A DNA stretch of 64,000 bases from Cohnella algarum (GTDB taxonomy: Bacteria > Bacillota > Bacilli > Paenibacillales > Paenibacillaceae): the NCBI RefSeq assembly GCF_016937515.1, contig NZ_JAFHKM010000002.1:4149001-4213000 (forward strand). The letters are read 5' to 3'. Made by a program: the position numbers and the translations under genes. Below, piece after piece: positions 54,716-63,517 of this stretch. Numbering within the stretch: position 1 is the first letter of the stretch; the number at the start of each line of letters is the position of its first letter. The notes under the pieces are model-generated. The model made no database searches, was not told the origin of the DNA, and saw only the letters and a program-made list of their open reading frames with translations.

Positions 54716-56845
54716 GTGTTTCATATGAATACGCCAACAACACATCACATACTTACGGAATGGGAATCAGATACGAATGCTAGTAATCTTGTAGTTCATT
54801 TATATTCGCTACCTGTGCGTAATGTGTTCGAACTACACAATGAAAATGGACATGCTTGTTCCGAGTTACGAAGATTAAACAAAACTAATGTTATAGACTT
54901 TTTTGAACAGTTTATTGCAAGTTGGCAACCTATAGAAAATTGGGGCAAGTATACATTCACTAATCATGAATGCCGGTCAATAAATGCTTTAGTTTCAACT
55001 GAGCGAACAGTATTAGAACGTTTGCTTTTAAGAACGATTGAAAGCGCTCAGCCAAGAAATGAAATTGCCGCGGGTAGCCGGAAGTTTACGTGGCTGAAAG
55101 CAGAGAAAGTCGTTCAGAACATTTCAATTCATAGGGTAATTCATTGCGATGTTTCTATTAATATCAACGGTGTAATAACGGTTGGATTTGATTTAAATCA
55201 TAGCTTTCGAACGAATGATTCCGTGTTTGATCTGATGAAGTCTAAAGCAATTATTAAAGGTGATCGAGTTATTGATAAATACAATAATCTGCATTATGAG
55301 TTCGATAAAGTTACAGAGTATACCATTAGTGATGTAGTACCAGAACTTGGTCAATCCGTCATTAATTACTTTGTTAGGGAAAGAAAACAAACTTGGAAAG
55401 TTGACAAGCTCGATCCGAGCATGCCCGTCGTTTATGTAAAAATGAAAAATAGACAAGCTCCCATTGCATATGCTCCTGCCATGTTACAAAAGGAGCTAAC
55501 TTTTGAATCGCTTCCGGTTGCCGTAGTACGTCAAACGTCGGAAGTTTATAAACAAAATGCAAATCAAAAAATCAAGATATTGTTAGACGAGATGCAAAAC
55601 ATATTGAAACGTACAGATAAACTTCAGTTTTCCAAACAAAAGCTGCTTGTTCAGCAAAGCGGTTATAAGGTAAAGCAAATCGAAATCCCGAACCTTACAT
55701 TTGGTAAAAATGTTACACAGTCACAGCCCAGATACGGTCTTGAAAAAGGTGGCGTTGTGCTGTCTAAGCCATTATCGATTAATTTACTCGTTTATCCGGA
55801 ACTGATTAATACGAAGCTCAATGCCATTACAGCTTTTAATGATAAGTTAATCGCATTGTCTCATAAATGGGGAGTACCGCTTACAATACTTAAAAAATCT
55901 GAGACATATCGCAACAAATCAATCGATTTCACAAACCCGCATCAATTTGCTATTCTACTTAAGGAACTTGCGAATTATTCATTCCAGGAACTTACTCTTG
56001 TCATCATTCCGGAGAAAGTTGCAGGAATGTGGTATGACTTGATTAAAAAGGAATTTGGAGGGAATTCGTCAGTTCCTACTCAGTTCATAACAATAGAAAC
56101 ATTACAAAAAGCTAACGACTTTATTCTGGGAAACCTGCTCCTAGGGCTTTACTCCAAATCTGGTATTCAACCGTGGATCTTAAATTCATCACTATCATCC
56201 GATTGTTTTATTGGATTAGATGTATCCCATGAGTCGGGCAGGCATTCTGCTGGCATTGTGCAGATCGTTGGCAAGGACGGTAGGGTATTGTCTAGCCGAG
56301 CAAATACATCAAATGAAGCAGGGGAGAAAATCCGCCATGAGACAATGTGTCAAATTATATACTCAGCAATTGATCAATATCAGCGCCATTACAATGAAAA
56401 GCCAAGGCATGTTACATTTCATCGGGACGGGCTCTGCAGAGAAGATCTAAATAGTCTGGACGAAGTTTTTGACAGTCTGGGTGTAGACTATGATATGGTG
56501 GAGATCATAAAAAAAACGAACCGTCGAATGGCGATTAACGTCGATAAACAAGGATGGGAAACCAAATCAGGACTCTGTTATGTTAAGGATAATTGGGCAT
56601 ATCTCATTTCCACTAATCCGCACCCGCGTGTCGGAACGGCACAGCCCATTAAGATCGTCAAGAAACAGGGATCACTTTCTCTTGAAGCAATCGTCCAAGA
56701 CATTTATCATCTTTCATTCATGCATATCGGGTCGTTATTAAAATGTCGGTTGCCCATAACCACGTATTATGCAGATTTAAGTTCTACCTTTTTCAATCGG
56801 CAATGGATTCCGATTGACTCCGGAGAATCACTTCATTTTGTCTAA
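54716..56845 (+). CDS. Long prokaryotic Argonaute with apparently complete DEDD catalytic set
   Basis: 709 residues from the GTG at 54716 (AAGGAGAG five bases upstream); ATG 54725 is the alternative. N and PAZ-like parts occupy about 1-300. The MID domain has LVIIPEKVAGMWYDLIKKEFG, then TIETLQKANDFILGNLLLGL and SGIQPW. The PIWI domain has D502 (FIGLDVSHE), a glutamate finger at E534 or E537 (SNEAGEKI), D571 (TFHRDGLCRE) and D687 (TTYYADLSS). The spacings match those of Thermus Argonaute. Guide-directed DNA cleavage is the likely activity, as in KmAgo- and PbAgo-like Bacillales enzymes. The gene is very AT-rich, so recently acquired; no partner gene is adjacent. Confidence 0.93.
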   Translation: MFHMNTPTTHHILTEWESDTNASNLVVHLYSLPVRNVFELHNENGHACSELRRLNKTNVIDFFEQFIASWQPIENWGKYTFTNHECRSINALVSTERTVLERLLLRTIESAQPRNEIAAGSRKFTWLKAEKVVQNISIHRVIHCDVSININGVITVGFDLNHSFRTNDSVFDLMKSKAIIKGDRVIDKYNNLHYEFDKVTEYTISDVVPELGQSVINYFVRERKQTWKVDKLDPSMPVVYVKMKNRQAPIAYAPAMLQKELTFESLPVAVVRQTSEVYKQNANQKIKILLDEMQNILKRTDKLQFSKQKLLVQQSGYKVKQIEIPNLTFGKNVTQSQPRYGLEKGGVVLSKPLSINLLVYPELINTKLNAITAFNDKLIALSHKWGVPLTILKKSETYRNKSIDFTNPHQFAILLKELANYSFQELTLVIIPEKVAGMWYDLIKKEFGGNSSVPTQFITIETLQKANDFILGNLLLGLYSKSGIQPWILNSSLSSDCFIGLDVSHESGRHSAGIVQIVGKDGRVLSSRANTSNEAGEKIRHETMCQIIYSAIDQYQRHYNEKPRHVTFHRDGLCREDLNSLDEVFDSLGVDYDMVEIIKKTNRRMAINVDKQGWETKSGLCYVKDNWAYLISTNPHPRVGTAQPIKIVKKQGSLSLEAIVQDIYHLSFMHIGSLLKCRLPITTYYADLSSTFFNRQWIPIDSGESLHFV

Positions 56846-57050
56846 TAAATTTGACTTGCTTATTGATTTGAAATCAGGCTCCGCTTTCATTCGGATGCGG
56901 GAAGCTCCGGTATTTTGCTTTTGTCAGCTCCACATGCCCTCGTTTCAATTCATGCGAAATAACCGATTTCTTGCTTAAAAATGCCATCGTCTCGCATGTG
57001 CCAGATACCCGTTGACGTAAAAATAATTTGCGCAACTTATTTTTAAATCC
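56846..57050. other. Noncoding spacer after the Argonaute gene
   Basis: No gene, repeat or clear terminator recognised, apart from a weak CCGC...GCGG hairpin near 56880. Confidence 0.4.
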
Positions 57051-57247
57051 TTGAGCGGTACAACGAGGTTCGGGGCATTTTGACGGATTATGTGCTGGAA
57101 TCGGAAATCGAAGAGGAGACGGGACGGATCTTCATCCAGTCGATGGCCATTTACGAAATTTACCGGCCGAAGGATGTCGATTTTGTCACCTTGTTCCGTT
57201 ACCGCTGGAATGGAAGAGTGAAAGAGTACGTGAAAGGAAACGAGTGA
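57051..57247 (+). pseudogene. C-terminal scrap of a Wadjet JetC-like SMC protein
   Basis: Open frame without a start, ending SMAIYEIYRPKDVDFVTLFRYRWNGRVKEYV and stop at 57247. AIYE..RP...FVT..RYRWNG is the end pattern I associate with TIGR02680-type JetC proteins, and the jetD-like gene follows 6 bp later, as in Wadjet operons. The first half (NEVRGILTDYVLESEIEEET) may come from elsewhere in the protein, joined by deletion. Confidence 0.5.
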
Positions 57248-57253
57248 TCAGGA

Positions 57254-58615
57254 GTGAAACCGGAAAAGGATGCGTCAAACCGTACTATTGCCTATTTTAG
57301 CCGGACCGGATTTCGGCGCGCCCTGGAGGCGATGTGGAAAAAGTACGTATCGCTTGGGCGGATCGGCGGGCAAGCGGTCGTCGAGCGGGCGTCAGAGGAA
57401 GAATGCGAGGCGATCAACTCTTTATTTGGCTGGAACAACAAGCCCGGCGATTCGGTTCGAATCCCGCTGGAGCTGTTCGATCAGGAGCTTCGCGAATCGG
57501 GCTTCGGCAACGATCTTCTCGAATTGCACCGGATGTTGAAAGGGAAGCCGCTGCTGACGAAGAGCGAACGAAAGGCGGGGCATCAAGAAAATTGGCGGAG
57601 ACTCTTTGCGGAGGCGCGAGGGGCGGCATCGGATCAATGGGGCCCCTACAGTTTGCAATAGGCTGGCTCTAATGGAGGAAGAGACGGGTGCCGGGAGCCG
57701 CGCGTTTCGTGAGTGCTATAGGACGGATCGGGAGGCGGCCCGGACTTCGCTGGCAACCGTTGCCCGGGTGTTGAAGCATCTATTTGACGAAGCGGATTCC
57801 AAAGCAAACAGAACGCCGATCCGGCTTCCCGTTCTAGCGGCCCGCATCAGCGGAGACGCCCACGCGCTCGACCCGGGAACGCCTGCCGGCAGAATGCTGA
57901 TCGCGGTTCTGCGATACGAAAAGGGGCTTGAAAACCGCGGAACGGGAGCATTCGAGCGACGAAGCGGTGGATGCCGACGATGGTTCGCAAACGTTAAAGC
58001 TTCGGGAGCTGTACCGCAGCTTTGGCATTTTGGACGATGACCTTTCTTCCATAGTTTATTGGTATTTTTCAGATTGGAGAGAATCGGCTATCCCAACCGT
58101 CTGGACGTTAAGGCAAGTCGATTCGGAGAAGCGGATTCCTGCCTGCTTGCGCATTTATGTCGTGGAGAATCCGGCCGTTTTTTCGACGATTCTGGATTCG
58201 CTGAACTCTTGCGCCAATGAGGGAGGCGAGCCTGCGGCTCTCCTGTGCACGAGCGGTCCCGCGAGCGCGGCTGCCATTCGCTGGATCCAGCGCTGTCTGG
58301 ATATCTCCGGGGGCGATTGCCGCATTTATTATTACGGGGACTTTGACGTAAAGGGCCTGGTCATGGGTCAAACGCTGTACCGGTTGTTTCCGGGGCGGTT
58401 CGTTCCCTGGAGGTTCGATGCCAAGACCTACCGGGAGGCTGACGAAAAATGCCTCCTCGGTCTTTCGTTCGAAAGTGCCGAGTTGGATAAGCTTTGGGAA
58501 GATGGAGATGCCTTGGGACAGGCAATTATGCGGCACGATGCGCCGGATCGGAAAAAAAGTTCACCAGGAATCGCTCGTCTCGAAATTGGTTGAAGATTTT
58601 GCAGGGCGAAGCTGA
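57254..58615 (+). pseudogene. jetD: Wadjet JetD (TIGR02679/DUF2399) pseudogene, several frameshifts
   Basis: Three or four pieces in different frames make one JetD-like protein. 57254-57661 is the N-terminal part (TIAYFSRTGFRRALEAMWKK...). About 57660-57960 is a middle part (LALMEEETGAGSRAFRECY). 57960-58560 carries the TOPRIM-type part, with VVENPAVFSTIL, LLCTSGPAS and CRIYYYGDFDVKG. 58560-58615 is the end (VHQESLVSKLVEDF). JetD is the nuclease of the plasmid-restricting Wadjet system. The gene is dead as written. Confidence 0.8.
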
Positions 58616-58754
58616 GGTTTTAACAAAATATGCACCTCTATGCGGCGGGGCTTTTTTCCAGGAAGTCGCCTTTGTAGATCAAGGCGCCTCCTTAAAATCA
58701 ATTTTTGCGGCAAAATAGCGGCAATGTTATGATGTAATTGAGGAGGGTGATTTC

Positions 58755-59272
58755 ATGTTCATACCCGAATATTCAATTACGGATGCCATTGCCCGCAGAC
58801 TGATGGATATATAGCGCGCCAGTGCAGTAGTCGATTTGCTTCCGTTGCCTGCATCTATTCTGGATTTGCTTAAGAAAGAATCGATGGAAAAGACGGTCAT
58901 CCTCTCAACAAAGTTTGAGGGGAATACGCTTGACGAGGCGACGAAGCGAAAAGTTTTGTACCAAAATAGCAGCGACAATGAAGAGCAGGAAGTTTATAAC
59001 TTGATGAAAGCTTTGGAATACCTGGATGAAGCCGAAAGAAGGCAGCTCCCGATCACCGAAGAGTTTATCAAGAAGCTGCATGCCATAATTAAAATATCGC
59101 ACGGTCGAAGACTGCGCGTAGCGAATATCGTGAAAAGCAAAATCAAGTAGGGAGCCGCCATGCTTCCGGATACTATCTGCCGCCGGAACGGCAAGATGTC
59201 CCTTCATTGATGGAAGATCTGGTTGCCTGGATTAACTTGCCGGAAGTTTATTCTGTTCCGGTTCCCATCTAA
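58755..59272 (+). pseudogene. Fic family protein pseudogene, N-terminal part only
   Basis: Starts MFIPEYSITDAIARRLMDI, then an in-frame TAG at about 58812. The Fic N-terminal domain continues (STKFEGNTLDEATKR, EVYNLMKALEYLDEAERRQLP, EEFIKKLHAIIK). After a further shift, SGYYLPPERQDVPSLMEDLVAW follows. The catalytic HPFxxGNGR motif is absent. It is a disabled AMP-transferase/antitoxin-type gene. Confidence 0.75.
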
Positions 59273-59328
59273 GCAGGGATTTTTATGTGGCAGTTTTCTC
59301 ACGATTCAAGCTACTGTAATTGCTTTAT

Positions 59329-59672
59329 TTCCGGGGGGATTCGTTCCTCGGGGATTCGATATCGGAGAGCTAGCGCAAACCGCAGAAGCATCGAAGGGTT
59401 TTCTCACCGCTTCGCTTTGTAAAACTCACGGTAAAGCTTCATCAGCGCCCGCTTCTCGATCCGGGACACGTAGCTGCGGCTAATGCCGAACTCGCGGGAG
59501 ATTTCCCGCTGGGGCCGTTCATCGCCGCCGAGTCCGAACTTCCGCGGATGACCTCCTGCTCGCGCTCGTCAAGAATGTCGAGATTGCGGTAGATTTTGCT
59601 TTTTTCTATTATAAGCTGAACTTTTTCGACCACTTCGTCAGGTTCCGTTCCCAGTATATATCACGGGGTATT
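59329..59672 (-). pseudogene. Degenerate duplicate of the sigK 3' end and its downstream flank
   Basis: About 345 bp repeat the sequence at 60994-61345: the last part of sigK (reading [20 protein letters not shown], then EREQEVIRG and a frameshifted tail) plus about 70 bp beyond the stop (GATTCGTTCCTCGGGGATTC). Both copies have the same orientation. This copy has deletions and no 5' part. Confidence 0.88.
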
Positions 59673-59737
59673 CGTTAGAGGCGGGCCCGCTAGGAAAAAC
59701 TAAGGGGTCCGACATGCGAAAAGCAAGACAGCACATG

Positions 59738-59746
59738 TGTTATAAT
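59738..59746 (+). promoter_or_regulatory. Extended -10 promoter of the zeta-toxin-like pair
   Basis: TGTTATAAT (59738-59746), a consensus TATAAT with TG extension, 49 bp before the first gene. No good -35. Confidence 0.6.
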
Positions 59747-59794
59747 GACTATAGATTAGGTCGCTGAAGGTTCATATGATGGAAGGTGATATCC

Positions 59795-59971
59795 ATGAAA
59801 CGGACGGAAGAACTTCATAAGCTTATCAAGCTTACAGGCGATCGGGCGAAGCTTGATGCAAAAGCAAATGAGACATACATCGTTTACAAAGCAGCGAACG
59901 GTCAGATCGTAAAAGAATACAGTAACGGCGAGATCGTTTTGGTTCCAGAGCAGGAAATTCCTCATGTTTGA
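59795..59971 (+). CDS. Small partner protein of the zeta-toxin-like gene, candidate antitoxin
   Basis: 58 residues from the ATG at 59795, after GGAAGG. KRTEELHKLIKLTGDRAKLD then a beta segment TYIVYKAANGQIVKEYSNGEI. Overlaps the next gene by 8 bp, typical of toxin-antitoxin pairs. No recognised antitoxin family, so the role is inferred from position. Confidence 0.65.
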   Translation: MKRTEELHKLIKLTGDRAKLDAKANETYIVYKAANGQIVKEYSNGEIVLVPEQEIPHV

Positions 59972-60557
59972 ACCATCAGGGATCATGTATGTATTTGCAG
60001 GGAATAACGGCAGCGGTAAGAGCACGATTTGGAATCTAATTGTTGATCGGCTTGGCATCAGCGTAAATATTGATGCGGATGCCTTAGCAAGGGGAATAGA
60101 TGCTGTTCATCCGGATCGTCATAGGATGTCTGCAGGGAAAGAAGCCATAAAATTGGCTAGAGACTGTATTCGAAACCATCGTGATTTTTCGGTTGAAACG
60201 ACATTAGCTGGCGGCAATACCATTCGTCTTATACAGGATGCAAAGACTAACAAATTTGAAATTACGATGTTTTATATCGGTCTTGGGGATTATCGCCTGA
60301 ACATCGAAAGGGTTGCGGTTCGTGTGAAGAATGGCGGTCATCATATCCCATCTGAGGATATCATACGCCGCCATAAGACCTCCATTCGTAATTTACTTTC
60401 AAACCTTCACTTAATCGACCATTTAATGGTTATTGATAACAGTCGTGCCGAAGGGGAGATCGTGTTAGAGATGAATCATAACAAAATTACATATCGTACT
60501 AAGTCAATGCCGACTTGGACCGAATCGATCGAACAAAGAATAACAATGGTCCAATAA
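59964..60557 (+). CDS. Zeta-toxin family P-loop kinase
   Basis: 197 residues. Walker A FAGNNGSGKST, then NIDADALARG (zeta acceptor region), DFSVETTLAGG and YIGLGDYRLNIERVAVRVKNGGHHIP with an arginine-rich lid (SEDIIRRHKTS). Zeta toxins phosphorylate UDP-N-acetylglucosamine; related chromosomal proteins may differ. AT-richer than the core genes. It sits between the two sigK repeat copies. Confidence 0.82.
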   Translation: MFEPSGIMYVFAGNNGSGKSTIWNLIVDRLGISVNIDADALARGIDAVHPDRHRMSAGKEAIKLARDCIRNHRDFSVETTLAGGNTIRLIQDAKTNKFEITMFYIGLGDYRLNIERVAVRVKNGGHHIPSEDIIRRHKTSIRNLLSNLHLIDHLMVIDNSRAEGEIVLEMNHNKITYRTKSMPTWTESIEQRITMVQ

Positions 60558-60601
60558 TGAGATGATGCTTATATGTAAATCGAAGTTAGTATTTCTAAAT
60601 A

Positions 60602-60949
60602 ATGAACACTCCCTTAACTGAGGCTGTGTCGCAAGCCTTTGATATGGAATGCAAAGCGATGGGGGGATTGCCGGATCACATCGTTAAGTTGCAGCGGAAA
60701 TGTGCTTTTTCCGATGTTGCAGCGCAATTCAAAGTGATCCCGGAGGAGCATGTGACGGTTGTAGCGGATGCTGAGCTTGCAAGCAAGCTGAGCAAGGGAC
60801 TTGCTATATCGGCAAAGGAACTGCAGAAAGGCAGTGTTAGGATAAGGCGTTCCGTTTTAAGCAGGCTTGGGTGCGGTCAAGGGGAATTGCCTGTGCTTGC
60901 AGAGAGCCAGTATGACAGATTCCTGGGTTATATAAAAAGCTTAGTTTGA
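60602..60949 (+). pseudogene. Possible Cas3 C-terminal fragment
   Basis: 115 residues with a poor ribosome binding site. FSDVAAQFKVIPEEHVTVV, then LQKGSVRIRRSVLSRLG and ELPVLAESQYDRFLGYI follow the order seen at the C-terminus of type I Cas3 helicases (F..VA..F..I, R.LQ..sV, L....YD..LG). No helicase or HD part and no other cas gene is present. Resemblance judged by eye; it could be an unrelated small gene. Confidence 0.4.
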
Positions 60950-60993
60950 ATTTCACGTTAGGGTTGGCCATGAGGCCAACCCTGTTATGGTTA

Positions 60994-61345
60994 TTTCCGG
61001 GGGATTCGTTCCTCGGGGATTCGATATCGGAGAGCTAGCGCGAACCGGCAGATGCATCAAAGGGTTTTCTCACCGCTTCGCTTTGTAAAACTCATGGTAA
61101 AGCTTCATCAGCGCCCGCTTCTCGATCCGCGACACGTAGCTGCGGCTGATGCCGAGCTCGCGGGCGATTTCCCGCTGGGTCCGTTCGTCGCCGCCGCCGT
61201 CGAGTCCGAACCTTCCGCGGATGACCTCCTGCTCGCGCTCGTCGAGAATGTCGAGATTGCGGTAGATTTTGCTTTTTTCTATTTTAAGCTGAACTTTCTC
61301 GACCACTTCGTCAGGCTCCGTTCCCAATATATCTTGCAAGGTGAT
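60994..61345. repeat. Direct repeat copy that includes the functional sigK 3' end
   Basis: Matches 59329-59672 in the same orientation. The segment between the copies (about 1.3 kb) carries the zeta-toxin pair and the Cas3-like scrap. Confidence 0.85.
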
Positions 61346-61771
61346 TTCGTTTCCTTCTTTGTCGGTTCCGATCGGATCGTGGAGCGATACGTCTTTTCGC
61401 GTTTTTTTCAGCGAGCGCAAGTGCATCAGAATTTCGTTTTCGATGCAGCGCGCCGCGAACGTAGCGAGCTTCGTCCCTTTGTTGGGCGAAAAGGACTCGA
61501 TCGCCTTGATCAATCCGATCGTGCCGATGGAAATGAGGTCTTCCAGGTCTTCTCCGGTGTTGTCGAACTTTTTGACAATGTGCGCAACGAGCCTGAGGTT
61601 GTGCTCGATGAGCAAATTCCGCGAATGGGGATCGCCTTCCGCCATGCGGCGCAGGTGCAGCGCTTCTTCTTCATCGGTCAAAGGCTGGGGAAACGCGTTG
61701 TTTTTGACGTACGAGACGAGAAGGGACAGTTGCTTCAGGAACAAGGCGATTGCCGTAAATAATCCGGGCAC
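61070..61771 (-). CDS. sigK: RNA polymerase sporulation sigma factor SigK
   Basis: 233 residues from the GTG at 61771, with GGAGGTG nine bases upstream; another GTG at 61783 overlaps that site. The start ([20 protein letters not shown]) is the pro-sequence removed by SpoIVFB, followed by KNNAFPQPL. Region 2 has [16 protein letters not shown] and [17 protein letters not shown]; region 4 ends with an HTH ([20 protein letters not shown]). Late mother-cell sigma factor. The gene is whole, with no skin element inside. Confidence 0.97.
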   Translation of the reverse strand: MPGLFTAIALFLKQLSLLVSYVKNNAFPQPLTDEEEALHLRRMAEGDPHSRNLLIEHNLRLVAHIVKKFDNTGEDLEDLISIGTIGLIKAIESFSPNKGTKLATFAARCIENEILMHLRSLKKTRKDVSLHDPIGTDKEGNEITLQDILGTEPDEVVEKVQLKIEKSKIYRNLDILDEREQEVIRGRFGLDGGGDERTQREIARELGISRSYVSRIEKRALMKLYHEFYKAKR

Positions 61772-61823
61772 GGGAAAGGCCACCTCCGGCTGTCAGTCGA
61801 TTTCACGCAAAGAAGCACTACTT

Positions 61824-61831
61824 ATTGTATG
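61824..61831 (-). promoter_or_regulatory. Possible sigma-E -10 box for sigK
   Basis: On the minus strand CATACAAT matches the sigma-E -10 consensus, 52 bp before the sigK GTG. A clear sigma-E -35 is not seen. In Bacillus sigK is transcribed by sigma-E RNA polymerase. Confidence 0.45.
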
Positions 61832-62020
61832 TGGGTAAGTGCCCAACCGTGCCTGTACCGCCAAAATGGGATGGCTGCGGGATGCCGATCCGCCGGCCGG
61901 GTTCATCAAATTGTCACGCCGTTCATGAAATGTTCGGTTGTTCCGGACGCGCAATTCCGTTAGGGTTAGGGTAACGGGAAATTTATTTCGTCACGATGAA
62001 CGGGCGGGAGGTGACCGCAA

Positions 62021-62119
62021 ATGACAGCGGCTTCGATGATCATCGTTGCCGGCGCGGCAGTCGCCATGCTTGTGGTGCTGATCGTCGGTTACAAAGCGAT
62101 TTTAAAAGCGGGAGAATAA
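62021..62119 (+). CDS. 32-residue single-pass membrane peptide
   Basis: MTAASMIIVAGAAVAMLVVL then IVGYKAILKAGE: one transmembrane helix and a short basic tail. GGGAGGTG stands at ideal distance before the ATG and a terminator follows, so it is a likely real small gene. Function unknown; its location between sigK and sporulation genes is suggestive only. Confidence 0.65.
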   Translation: MTAASMIIVAGAAVAMLVVLIVGYKAILKAGE

Positions 62120-62136
62120 AGCGTTATCGTGTTTCG

Positions 62137-62186
62137 AAAAAGCCGGTTGCTTGCGGCCCGACGCCGCTTGCGAACCGGTTTTTTTT
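62137..62186 (+). terminator. Terminator of the small membrane peptide gene
   Basis: AAAAGCCGGTT pairs with AACCGGTTTTTTTT around a GC-rich inner stem. Confidence 0.75.
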
Positions 62187-62280
62187 GTCGAATTTCATAG
62201 GATTGTGAAACTTGCCTGCCATTTTTTGCGTTTCATAGAGTGATAGATTCCTTCAGGCGCGACGAGAGAGGAGCGATCGA

Positions 62281-62775
62281 ATGAACAAAAGCGGAAAAAG
62301 CTTCCCGAACTCATTCCTGTTTTCCGTTATGCTGCTGGCCGCGGCGATCGGATCCTTCGCGGCTTTTGCCGAACCGGCCGAAGCGGGTTTCTTCGATCGG
62401 ATCCAGGACATTTACGAGGCTCCGGACAAGCTGGAGGCGCTCGAATCGAAATACGAGGAAGCGACCGACGAACTTCAGCGGCAAACGGAAACCTTTCTTC
62501 AGGAAAAGACGGAGCTGCTGGAGAAAAACGACGCCATGATGATGCAGAACGAGCAATTGGCGGGCCGAAACGAAGCCCTCGCCGAACAAAACCGCGCGCT
62601 TCTTGAACGGATGCAGATTTTGGAGGAACGGCAGGAAAGGCGGGCGGAATTGACCCGAAAGCTCGCATACGGCGCGGGGGCCGTGCTCGGATTGTTTTTG
62701 CTTTACGTGCTTTCGGTCCGTTTTTGGCGGTTTCTCGCCTGGCGCCGGCAGCGGCAGATGGGAGGGGGAGCGTAA
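62281..62775 (+). CDS. Secreted or membrane coiled-coil protein
   Basis: 164 residues: signal peptide (FLFSVMLLAAAIGSFAAFAEPAEA), a coiled coil from about residue 45 to 125 (EEATDELQRQTETFLQEKTE...), and a C-terminal membrane helix (GAVLGLFLLYVLSVRFW) with a basic tail. Probably anchored with the coil outside the cell. The ATG follows GAGAGGAGCG. Ends 3 bp before the AIM24 gene, so the two probably work together. Confidence 0.75.
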   Translation: MNKSGKSFPNSFLFSVMLLAAAIGSFAAFAEPAEAGFFDRIQDIYEAPDKLEALESKYEEATDELQRQTETFLQEKTELLEKNDAMMMQNEQLAGRNEALAEQNRALLERMQILEERQERRAELTRKLAYGAGAVLGLFLLYVLSVRFWRFLAWRRQRQMGGGA

Positions 62776-62778
62776 CCG

Positions 62779-63468
62779 ATGGATATTCGCGCTCCCGCCC
62801 CGCTCGGCCAAGTGAGGGTCGTCCTTGAGCCGGGAGAAGCGCTGCATGTGCTCCACCCGAAAACGATCGTGGCGTTTCAAGGCGCGCCCTTGCAGCGGGA
62901 AGATCGGGTTATGGACCTCGCGAACGCCTACCGGAAAAAGAAATGGATCCGCAGCAAGCTTCAAGGCCCTGCCGACGTGCTGCTCGGCCTCCCGCCCGGG
63001 TGCGCCTTGACGGTCGTCGATATCGAACCGGACAGCGATCTTCTGTTCGATTTCAAGCATGTCCTTTTTTATACGGACGGTCTCACGATGCGCAGCCGGA
63101 TTCAAAAAATCCGAACGGCCTGGATCACGAGACAATGGGTACGGATGAAATTTTCCGGTCCGGGGAAAGTCGGCGTCGTCACGACCGGCGACCTCGCCTC
63201 GATTCCGCTGCATGCCGGCGTGCCGCTGTTCGCCGAATCCGGTTCGCTCGTCGCGTTTCCGGAGCGGGCGGACGTCCGTTTGTCCGTATACGGCAATACG
63301 CTGGCGAGCCAGCACATGAATGTGCAGTGGGAGTTGACCGGCAGCGGTCCGGCGCTCGTGCAAAGCGGAACGAAGGAGACGGGGCTTGCCGATCAATTGT
63401 CCGGCGACGGCGTCGTCAAGCGGCTGCTGCGGGAACTGCTGCCTTTCGGAAGCGTGTATATAAAATAG
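62779..63468 (+). CDS. AIM24 family protein
   Basis: 229 residues, beta-rich double-layered fold of the AIM24/TRAP-like family: VVLEPGEALHVLHPKTIVAFQG, VRMKFSGPGKVGVVT and GDLASIPLHAGVPLFAESGSLVAF. Eukaryotic AIM24 acts in mitochondrial inner membrane organisation; the bacterial role is unknown. Forms an operon with the coiled-coil protein. Confidence 0.85.
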   Translation: MDIRAPAPLGQVRVVLEPGEALHVLHPKTIVAFQGAPLQREDRVMDLANAYRKKKWIRSKLQGPADVLLGLPPGCALTVVDIEPDSDLLFDFKHVLFYTDGLTMRSRIQKIRTAWITRQWVRMKFSGPGKVGVVTTGDLASIPLHAGVPLFAESGSLVAFPERADVRLSVYGNTLASQHMNVQWELTGSGPALVQSGTKETGLADQLSGDGVVKRLLRELLPFGSVYIK

Positions 63469-63470
63469 GA

Positions 63471-63505
63471 AAGCTGCGGCGATTGTTTCTTGCCGCGGCT
63501 TTTTT
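63471..63505 (+). terminator. Terminator of the AIM24 operon
   Basis: AAGCTGCGGC pairs with GCCGCGGCTT, then TTTT. Confidence 0.85.
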
Positions 63506-63517
63506 GATGAGAGAGAA

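Noticed and set aside
61070..61771. Skin-type interruption of sigK
   Set aside because: The frame is continuous from pro-sequence to the region 4 helix-turn-helix; only a downstream duplicate is broken.
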